From NCBI RefSeq assembly GCF_019393635.1, contig NC_057864.1, forward strand, positions 440,694,322-440,758,321: a stretch of 64,000 nucleotides of DNA, written 5' to 3'. This stretch comes from Dromiciops gliroides. Its lineage: Eukaryota; Chordata; Mammalia; Microbiotheria; Microbiotheriidae. The translations under genes were made by a program, and so were the position numbers. The notes beneath the pieces were generated by a model. The model was not told where the DNA came from and made no database searches. It was given only the letters and a program-made list of their open reading frames with translations. Of this stretch, positions 56,756 through 64,000 are shown piece after piece; within the stretch, counting starts at the first letter, position 1, and each line of letters opens with the position of its first letter.

Positions 56756-59700
56756 CTAAAGTCAAAAAAGAAAAGATGTTCCATGGTTAGCAAGATGAGC
56801 TATCACCAGCCTCCCAAAAGGCCACCACATTTTGTTTTATACATATATTGCAAAGTTACAAAACAGAATCTTCCAACTAGAAGTGGTGAGTTTTAGCTAG
56901 GGACCATGGATCATTGAGGACCATGTGGTTCACGTGGGCCCCTATTGGAGCTAAGATTGTCTCTTATTCCTAGAAACTTTAGAATGAAAGCTATGGAAGA
57001 GAACCAAAGCGATAATCTAGCCCAACAAGCTCATTTTAAGGACTGAGAAATTAAGGCTTAGGAAGAGAAACACCCAAAGAGCATTCTTCTAGTCAGTAAA
57101 ATAACAAAAGTCAGGATTAGAACCCCTTTGTATTACACCTCCAGTTAGTTTTGAGCACTCAATTTTGTCTATTAAAGACAATTTATTAGTAGTATCATTT
57201 TCTCCTTTATTGTTTACCCACCCTCCCACAGAAAAGAAGCCAAAACAACCCCATGAGTTTCATCCTCCACAACTAATGAACAGCCCTGCAGACATGAAGC
57301 ATTCCCAGAGAGAGTTTTTCCTTAACTCAAGTATTTTTACAAAATCTCAGAACTTAAGAGGTGGAAAGGACCTCATGGGCCACCTACCTAACTTATACTC
57401 AAAAGGAATCCCTACTATATTATCTAGCCTCTATCTGAAGTAATTTAATGAGAACCCACCACCTTTGATGGCAGCCCACACTACCTTCAGAAAACATTGT
57501 TATAGCAAGTTTTTCCTGGCATCAACTCTAAATATTTCACTTCCAACTTTCCTTCCCTCCAACCTTTTCCAAACTCCAAATGACTCTCTAATTATTTTAT
57601 ACATGATTTGTAAATATTTTAAATACACGTCGTCCCCCTCTTGGTAGAATATACAAACTCCCTGAGGGCAGAATTGTTTTACTTTTTGTCTCTGTATCCC
57701 CATCATCAAATATTATGACCTGGTACACAGTAGTTGTTTAATAAATGCTTGTTGATCAAGTGATTCTTCCACTCAACAGTCCTTCAAATATTTGAAGATA
57801 GTGATCGTGTCCCTCCTCCCAGGTCTTCCGCTGCTTCTCAGTTCCTTCAGCTCATCCTCATTAGGCAATCTATCCTGTCTTTCCACCTTTGAACACTCTC
57901 CTGGTTACCAGTGTCTCTCAAATTGTGATGTTCAGAACTGAACACAGCACTCCAGACATGGTAGAATGATCACCTCCTTATTCAAAGGAATCCATGCCTC
58001 TCTTAATGCAGCCCAAGATTGTTTTAGCTTTTTAAGATTCTCTGGCATACTGTTAATATTCATAATAAACCTGTGGACTACTAACAGGCCTGGATCTTTT
58101 TCAGACTCTGCCTCCCTCATCCTGTACTTTTAAAGTTCTTTGTTTGGGTATCCAAGTACATTTATCGCTTTACATTTGTCCACACTGAATTTTATCTCAG
58201 ATTCAGCATGATCTAGTTTATCAAGATCTTTTGTCAAGCAAAATAATTTGAACTAGCCCAAAGGATTATCATGGACCTAATAATTTCCCTTCTTGACTTA
58301 GGGGAAATGCTAACTAAGCTTTAAAGTAATGTTAGAACAATTCTCCATCTACTTGCTCCCAGTTCAGGGTTAGTGCTTTATAGAAGCTACATAAGTTTCC
58401 TGTGGGGACCAATTTTTAATTGGGGAGTATTAGCTAAGTGGCTCGCCGCAATATTGGGGCAAGAAAGGAGACTGGCAGCCTCCCTCAAAACAGAACAGGA
58501 TTTATTTTAACAAGAGTGAACTTAAAAAAAACACAAACAGGATTAGTAGGATCAAGGGAAAGGAAATAAAATGGGGAAAGGGAAATTATACAACTTGAAA
58601 AGATACCACCTCCCAGGAATCAGCTGAGAATATGCAGCAGAACTCCTGTCACCTTCCAGCATTCAGCCAGAATGCCCAATTCTCCTCCCTTAATCCCAGA
58701 AAAACCCCACACAGCCCCAGCCAATGGGATGGCCACTCTGACAGTCACATGACTGCCCTCACTAGGCTTCCAATCACTATAATTTTGCCAGGCCCATGTA
58801 GGTGTCAGTGAGTGGTCATGACGTGAGGTGCCAGCGCCATGGCAGCGCTGTGCGGTTTGTGGAGCCCCAGGCCAGTGCACCCTGAGGCATAAAAACCTCA
58901 AATAACAATGAATTCTTTGCATTCCCAAACTTACTACTTATGCAGATCATATTTAAAAACAGATATACTAGAGAACAGCTAGGTGGTACAGTGGATAAAG
59001 CACTGGTCCTGGATTCAGGAGGACCTGAGTTCAAATCCAGCCTCAGACACTTGACACGTACTAGCAGTGTGACCCTGGGGAAGTCACTTAACTCTCGTTG
59101 CCCCACAAAACAAACAAACAAAACCAGATATACTATACCTAAAAGTGGTGGTCCCAGGAGGACAGGACAGCATTCCATGATTGTCAACAAACCCACAGCA
59201 CTGGAGAATCTTTGGGTTCCAACAAGGTCCATGAGCGTTTCAAACAATACAGAGCTGAGCCAGCCAAATGCAAATCCAAAGAATGCCGCATAGATACAAA
59301 ACCCAACATAATTGGTGGATAAGGGTGCCAACAGGTGGCATATGCCATTAGCAATTATCGAGAGAGCAAAATAATACTGTATTCGTGGTCTCACCCACTT
59401 TGTGTTGGCTACAAGTCCCATAGAGGGTCTGGCTACCATGTCGACAAAAGCTAAAATGGAGAGTAGAAAGGCAGCAGACTCTTTAGATATATTCTGACTC
59501 TTGGCATAATTACTAAGAAAAACTAAGGGAGTGAATAATCCAAAAAACATGAGCACATTGCCAGAGAGGTACAGCAAAAAGCCTCTATGCTTGAACAGGG
59601 AAAAATCTAGGAACTTATTAATTGTTTGGAAGATAGAACGCTTCTCCTGCTTACTGTTTCCAGCAATAAGATCTGTATTTGCATCACCAGCACCTTTTTT

Positions 59701-62700
59701 GGAGTCCATCTTCCCTATTTCCTGTAGGGATTCTTTGGATATTTCTTTTTTCTCTGCACCTGGCTTGGGTCCTATCGGTCGCATAAGAGATCCAGCCACA
59801 CAGCAGTTTAGAAGCAACCCCCCCAGAATTAAGAAGCTGCCTCTCCAGCCAAAGACACCAAAGAAAATCTGATTTATGGGTGCCAGGGTAGAGAGAAACA
59901 CAGGACTCCCAGCCATGGCCAACCCATTTGCCAATGGACGCTTTTTGAAGAAATATTTGCCAATCATGGTTAAAGCCGGATTTAAGTTCAAGGAGAGTCC
60001 AAGACCTGGGGGAAGAAAAACCAATTAACTCCAAAATATGTTTAATATGTATGTAACAATTGAATTTAAAACAATCCCTCAAATCTACTGTCCTTTCCCC
60101 ACCTCCAGCTGCATCACCTGCCAAGAATTAGTATCTGATCACCTTATAAAGAAGTACTGCTTTATCAATCAATTAGCAAGCACTAATTCCAGCTTACTAT
60201 ATGCTAAGCACAGACTCTGAACCTCGGTTTCCTAATCGGTTAAATAGGTATAATAATATCTGTAGTACTTACCTCGAAGGTTTGAATATAAGTAATATGA
60301 TGAATATAGTGTTCAAAAAACTTAAAACACTCCATGTCAGTAATTATTTTCTTTGTCCGTGTTGTCAATGTTTACTAGCATCATTTAACATGGCCAAAGA
60401 TAGATCCCTGGGACACTCCAGTAGAGAGAATTCCCTCTCAGCTGACATCAATTATGAACTCTTTGAAACCATCATTCAACCCTTTGTGAGCCTTTTAATT
60501 GTACTATCATCTGGCTGACATTGCTCCATCTTGTCCAAAAGAGAATTATAAGGGCTTTTGACAAAAGTTTGCTAAAGTTCTTATCTACAACATTCCTTTG
60601 ATCTACCAGTCTGCTTAACAAAGTCAAAAAATGAAGTGAGGTTAGCTTGGTACGGCTTGTTCTTTGTGGACAGATGGCTCTTCTCTTTATAATAATTCTT
60701 TGGGTGTAAGGCACATCATTTTTGTGTGGTTGCTTCTGAGCACTTACCAAGACACTTGTTTAAAATGTTGGCAGATTGTGGGCAGAACAACCAATGCTAG
60801 GAATTACAACATGTAGAACACCCCAACTTACCACCAATGACTCCAACACAGAAGTATAGCTCTTGCACAGTGTTACAAAATGAAGCAGCGATCAAACCAC
60901 ATCCTGATAAGAGGCCACCAACCATCACTACTGGCCGGCTGCCATACTTGTTCACCAGGACACTGCTAATGGGACCTAGGTGAGAAAGCATTGAGATGTA
61001 TATAAAATAAATTAATACTTCCCTCTTCCCTCTTCTTTGAGCTCAGGAGCCAACACTGAAGGAATTCCACGGGAAAGGTAATGTGTTCTCTCCCCAAGAT
61101 AATCATTCTATGGAAAATGCCTTTCTCTTAACACTTCCCAAGAAGCAACATGTCAACTCTATAAGTGTATTTGGAGGATCTGTCTCTGGTTCAGATAACT
61201 GAGAAAGAAAAACAATTAGGGTCTCTTCATAAAGCCCATAGCATGTCAGTGTTCAAGGTGTGGTACAGAAATATTAAAACTAAAATGTGACAACTATAAA
61301 AAGGATACACCATTTAAAAACAACAAATGCCACTAACCGACACAAGGGTCATTAGGACAATTTGTTCATCAGGGTCATTAACTAAGGAGAAGCATGGCAT
61401 CAATCAGTTTGGAGGGTTATAATTTCCAGACCTTTATAATACTGATTCAGAGAAATACACTGGTCACTTCACCTCACTAACAGGGTAAATAAATACAAAG
61501 AAGGAATTGTTTCCCAGAGGAAAGTTTCATGTGTAATTAGTCCACTGACGTCAGCTGCTTTGGATGCAAAATGCAAATGGATTTTAAACTTTCTGCCGGT
61601 CCAGACATGAGCTCAGCAGCATTAATTATAGGCGCATACAAGTAACTACATGGGAATAACTACCTCCAGGTCCTATTATTCTCCATCAGAAATTAAGCAA
61701 TACGGTTCCCAAAAGATAAAAGCTACTTTAAAATTATTTTAGAAAAATGCAGGAATGCTGGGATGCATAAGGCAAGACTCCAGAGTTTGGGGCCCCCATA
61801 ATCCTTTGCAAATCCATTGGTCCTATCGTGACTTCACTGGGAATAGTGTGATGCAAGAGAAAGAGCACCAGACCAGATTAGAAACCAGAAGACCGGGGGC
61901 AGCTAGGTGGCGCAGTGGATAGAGCACTGGCCCTGGATTCAGGAGTACCTGAGTTCAAATCTGACCTCAGACACTTGACACTTACTAGCTGTGTGACCCT
62001 GGGCAAGTCACTTAAACCCAATTGCCTCACTAAAAAAAAAAAAAAAGAAACCAGAAGACCGTCAGAATTTGGAGTTGTTTCTCCTCCATGGCCTCAGTTT
62101 CCTCATGTGTAAAATACATGAAAAGCTCGTTAATTCAGGCTGAGCAGTGGACTATTCATCAGACTGCTTTCAGGAGAGACATTATAAGGTCTCTACCAGA
62201 TTCTGGTTATCCAAAAATTTGTGTTCAGCAATCTTAGTGGCTTGGAATTTAGTGAAAAGAACCTTGGATGTGGGGGCAGAAGAGCAGAAGTCCTGAGTTT
62301 AAATTCTGGCTCTGCCACTAACAAACCGCATAACCCTGGGCACTCATATGAACTGTCACTTATCTAGTATTTATCTTTATATTATTATATTGTTCACTTA
62401 CGCATATATTAGTACTTGATTAGAACATCAGTTCCTTAAAGGCAAAGACTATCTCTTAACTTATTCTGTGTCCCTCCAGTAGCAACTTACACAATACCGA
62501 GCTAATGGGAGGTATTTAGAAAAGACAAATAGATTGATTCTGGCACCAATTCAGTGCCATAGGGTAAATCATGAAACTATGTATGTTAAAGAACTTTGAA
62601 AATTACAGGACATTATATAAATTATTGCTGTTATCATTATTATTCATCTTATTAACATCTAAAGCATTTATTGAAGTTTATCTATATTCAAGAAAATAAA

Positions 62701-63368
62701 TAGAATGAGACATTAGATTGCAACCAAAATCAATAAGGCAACAGAAGTCAAATGTGGAATAAAACAGAGGATCTACCTTATCACATCTAATAAATATAAA
62801 TGTCTGCAGCAGATCCTCTGCCAGGGCTTTGGCTACAGCACTAAATGCTGCATAAGTGAAGGGTTATGAGAGTTTGGTTTTTAGGCATGGAAGAATGCCG
62901 CTTGGTGTCCAGAGGTAGCACAAACAACTACCACTTTTATTGATGCTTTGTAAATTATCTTACAAAAAGTGAAAGTACTGAGCCTTCTTTTATACCATTT
63001 CAAAAAAACATAATAGGGTAAGTGAGCGAAAAGTCTGGTCTTACTGGATAGTTTCTGACATACTACTGTTGTGAACATGCCACTATCTAACCAGGAATCT
63101 TTCATAACCTAATAAAAGTTAATCAAGTCCCTCTGGAACATGGGTACTCACCTCCTCCATACGTAACAGCCAACATGATGGAAGATATCCATGAGACTTC
63201 ACTAGAAGTGGCATTGAAGATGACTTCAATCTCTTTGAAGAATACAGTAATTGATTTGGCAAATGCATAAGAGAAGCCAATAGAGATAAAAGATGCAATA
63301 ACCACGACCCATCCCCAGCCTCCTTCTGGTGGGGTATAGCCTACAGGACCTCCAACTGCAGGAGCCAT
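56478..63368 (-). CDS. SLC16A1: Monocarboxylate transporter 1, four coding exons, 501 aa
   Basis: Joining 63368-63152, 60975-60832, 60005-59139 and 56755-56478 gives a 501-codon frame; human MCT1 has 500 (recalled). MCT1 is a 12-TM plasma-membrane H+/lactate, pyruvate and ketone-body symporter that needs basigin (CD147) to reach the surface. Visible hallmarks are the MCT signature EGGWGW at residues 15-20, Lys38 in TM1, the [11 protein letters not shown] signature at 138-148 with Arg143, and FVDMVARPS containing Asp309 and Arg313. Lys38, Asp309 and Arg313 are the residues known to matter for proton and substrate coupling. A hydrophilic loop at about 195-260 separates the two six-helix halves, and the C-tail (about 446-501) is charged. 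All three internal introns are phase 1 and split a Gly codon G|GT. Intron lengths are about 2176, 826 and 2383 bp. With introns and no internal stop, this is the functional gene, not a retrocopy. Confidence 0.97.
56756..57334. other. SLC16A1 intron 4, acceptor-proximal part
   Basis: Holds a diverged MIR-like piece around 56985-57125 ('ctcattttaaggactgagaaattaaggcttagg'). Nothing else is recognised. Confidence 0.4.
57335..57640 (-). mobile_element. CR1/L3 LINE fragment, intron 4
   Basis: Pattern 'ggaaaggacctcatgggccacc ... cctctatctgaag ... ggcagcccacac' of a CR1/L3 3' region. Likely the same element as 57770-58260, split by the L2 tail. Confidence 0.65.
57645..57765 (+). mobile_element. L2 LINE 3' tail, intron 4
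   Basis: Ends with the L2 tail pattern 'ctgtatccccatcatc ... ggtacacagtagttgtttaataaatgcttgttga'. It separates two CR1/L3 pieces. Confidence 0.75.
57770..58260 (-). mobile_element. CR1/L3 LINE fragment, intron 4
   Basis: Carries the conserved CR1 3' words, read on the + strand: 'cttcaaatatttgaagat', 'cagaactgaacacagcact', 'aatgcagcccaagat', 'gatctttttcagac'. Old and diverged. Confidence 0.8.
58401..58921 (-). mobile_element. Probable solo ERV LTR in SLC16A1 intron 4
   Basis: Read on the minus strand, the block has a CCAAT-type box (CCCATTGGC), a CRE-like CGTCATGA, an AAAATAAATCC poly(A) signal and an end GGTCCCCACA. TG...CA termini can be placed at 58921 and 58401 with a 4-bp flank TTCC on both sides. 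No internal viral sequence follows, so it reads as a solo LTR in the gene's orientation. The outer (U3) end is less certain than the 3' end. Confidence 0.5.
58971..59125 (+). mobile_element. WSINE1-like SINE, intron 4, next to exon 4 donor
   Basis: Full-length tRNA-derived SINE with A-box-like 'gtacagtggataaagc', B-box-like 'gagttcaaatcc' and a tail of CAAA units. TSD AGATATACTA at 58961-58970 and 59126-59135. The right TSD copy covers donor positions +4 to +13 of exon 4, so SINE sequence starts at +14. It is antisense to SLC16A1. Confidence 0.95.
59139..60005 (-). CDS. SLC16A1: SLC16A1 coding exon 4 (TM4/5-TM11 and central loop)
   Basis: An 867-bp exon encoding residues 121-410. It holds Arg143 in [11 protein letters not shown], the hydrophilic 195-260 loop, Asp309/Arg313 in FVDMVARPS and TM10 ([18 protein letters not shown]). 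The acceptor follows a pyrimidine tract ending CCCCCAG|GT. The donor G|GTATAG is weaker than the other two in this gene. A SINE and its TSD begin within this donor's downstream flank. Confidence 0.97.
60200..60345 (+). repeat. MIR-like fragment, intron 3
   Basis: 'ctctgaacctcggtttcctaatc' followed by 'aggtataataatatctgtagtacttacc' is the MIR core and 3' pattern. Confidence 0.6.
60380..60720 (-). mobile_element. CR1/L3 LINE fragment, intron 3
   Basis: Words such as 'gatccctgggacactccagtagag', 'catcattcaacc' and 'cttgatctaccagtctg' (read on +) match the CR1/L3 region upstream of the 3' UTR. Confidence 0.75.
60832..60975 (-). CDS. SLC16A1: SLC16A1 coding exon 3 (TM3-TM4)
   Basis: A 144-bp exon encoding residues 73-121, from [11 protein letters not shown] through GLIAASFC to [11 protein letters not shown]. 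Acceptor CTCACCTAG|GT, donor G|GTAAGT. Its length is a multiple of three and both flanking introns are phase 1, so skipping it would keep the frame while deleting TM3 and part of TM4. Confidence 0.96.
60976..61895. other. SLC16A1 intron 2, SINE-free 3' part
   Basis: Nothing assignable. The acceptor-proximal 900 bp lacks recognisable recent repeats. Confidence 0.4.
61896..62046 (+). mobile_element. WSINE1-like SINE, intron 2
   Basis: Near-consensus copy with a 15-bp perfect TSD GAAACCAGAAGACCG (61881-61895, 62047-62061) and a poly(A) tail. It mixes subtype-A 'cttgacactt' with the subtype-B 'caattgcctcac' tail. Confidence 0.97.
62062..63151. other. SLC16A1 intron 2, remainder
   Basis: Apart from a MIR-like piece near 62250-62345 and the L2-like tail, AT-rich intronic sequence with no exon or recent element that I can support. 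Confidence 0.5.
62415..62525 (+). mobile_element. L2-like 3' tail, intron 2
   Basis: 'cagttccttaaaggcaaagactatctc ... tgtgtccctccagtagc' resembles the L2 tail, diverged. Confidence 0.5.
63152..63368 (-). CDS. SLC16A1: SLC16A1 coding exon 2 (start codon, TM1-TM2)
   Basis: Encodes residues 1-72 plus the first base of Gly73. The ATG lies in a strong context (A at -3, G at +4). The exon carries the MCT signature EGGWGW (15-20), Lys38 in SYAFAKS, and the start of TM2 ([10 protein letters not shown]). It ends G|GTGAGT, a strong donor. Residue 37 is Ala; I recall Pro at this place in human MCT1. Confidence 0.97.
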
Positions 63369-63412
63369 CTTAATTCAAGATGAATTTCAAAATTCAGTTC
63401 AGTTTCAAAGAT
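63369..63412 (-). other. SLC16A1: SLC16A1 5' UTR part in exon 2
   Basis: Forty-four bases of leader lie between the acceptor TTTGTATTTTGCAG (ending at 63413) and the ATG at 63368. As in other mammals, the rest of the leader must come from a non-coding first exon upstream, beyond the right edge. Confidence 0.8.
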
Positions 63413-63455
63413 CTGCAAAATACAAAGTAAAACAACTATTTAGAAAGCAAGCTCT

Positions 63456-63607
63456 TGGGGCAGCTTGGTGGCGCAGGGGATAAAGCACTAGCCCTGGATT
63501 CAGGAGGACCTGAGTTCAAATCTGGCCTCAGACACTTGATACTTACTAGCTGTGTGACCTTGGGCAAGTCACTTAACCCTCACTGCCCCACAAAAACAAA
63601 ACAACCC
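63456..63607 (+). mobile_element. WSINE1-like SINE, intron 1
   Basis: Subtype-A copy with near-perfect TSD AGAAAGCAAGCTCT / AGAAAGTAAGCTCT (63442-63455, 63608-63621). It starts 44 bp upstream of the exon 2 acceptor. Confidence 0.95.
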
Positions 63608-63817
63608 AGAAAGTAAGCTCTCTCCAACACTTACTTTTCTAAGTATCCTAGTTGCTATTTAGATCAAACACAGGTAGATAAAGTAACATTCACCAGTCAG
63701 TTATAGATATGCATATGGCCAGCAATATTCTACCAAGTATAATCTTCATGGTTAAGTCAGATAAAAGATTTCTTAGAGAATCAAGATATTCCCCATAAAA
63801 CTTTTAACAAGTTTAAA

Positions 63818-63974
63818 TTTAAAAAAATTTTTAATTTTAGTGAGGCAATTGGGGTTAAGTGACTTGCCCAGGGTCACACAGCTAGTAAATGTTAAGTGTC
63901 TGAGGCCGGATTTGAACTCAGGTACTCCTGACTCCAGGGCTGGTGCTCTATCCACTGTGCCACCGAGCTGCCCC
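63818..63974 (-). mobile_element. WSINE1-like SINE, intron 1
   Basis: Subtype-B copy, 18-bp perfect TSD ACTTTTAACAAGTTTAAA (63800-63817, 63975-63992). One of the youngest-looking insertions in the window. Confidence 0.97.
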
Positions 63975-64000
63975 ACTTTTAACAAGTTTAAAGGAAAAAA

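Noticed and set aside
58816..60024. A 402-codon open frame as a complete transporter gene
   Set aside because: It is SLC16A1 exon 4 read through its acceptor and donor; its first residues and last 107 are intronic.
1..64000. CRISPR array, operons or prokaryotic systems
   Set aside because: Introns, Pol II signals and SINEs make this vertebrate nuclear DNA; the regular repeats are interspersed SINEs of both orientations, not spaced direct repeats.

Overview
The window is nuclear DNA from a marsupial, most likely an Australian-lineage (australidelphian) one. Two observations support this. (1) A short tRNA-derived SINE of the WSINE1 type occurs at least 32 times in 64 kb, often with perfect target-site duplications (TSDs). 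It lacks the long 3' half that I recall for the related opossum SINE. (2) It is accompanied by a BovB-type RTE LINE, marsupial-type L1 3' ends, L2 and CR1/L3 LINEs, MIR/THER-like SINEs and a second SINE family whose tail resembles the BovB 3' end. Family names are from memory; no repeat library could be run.

Only one protein-coding gene is recognisable: SLC16A1 (monocarboxylate transporter 1, MCT1), on the minus strand from about 53.17 kb to beyond the right edge. Its four coding exons (63368-63152, 60975-60832, 60005-59139, 56755-56478) join to a 501-codon open frame with canonical GT-AG junctions. Each junction splits a glycine codon G|GT (phase 1). The first intron is open at the right edge, so the promoter and the non-coding first exon are outside the window. 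A 3.3 kb 3' UTR free of recent SINEs ends at an AATAAA followed by a GU/U-rich stretch.

1-53 kb is intergenic. I find no coding exon, rRNA, tRNA gene or CRISPR array there. It is a layered pile of retroelements: old L2, CR1 and MIR pieces are cut by BovB, hAT-like elements, L1 and ERV LTRs, and these are cut in turn by WSINE1-like copies. Notable parts are a BovB element at 11.5-14.8 kb carrying four later insertions; a 5'-complete but 3'-truncated L1 joined to a SINE with three identical 15-bp site copies at 20.7-22.2 kb; a solo LTR splitting an L2 at 26.1-26.9 kb; a decayed ERV-L-like pol fragment at 36 kb; and a cluster of homeodomain-type TAATTA sites at 23.4-23.6 kb that may be an enhancer.

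Within SLC16A1 the introns hold WSINE1-like copies, CR1/L3 and MIR pieces and a probable solo LTR. One SINE sits only 14 nt downstream of the exon 4 splice donor, which makes exon 4/intron 4 splicing the most testable biological question here. I did not find a convincing previously undescribed molecular system; the best leads are evolutionary (unusual retroelement junctions) and regulatory.
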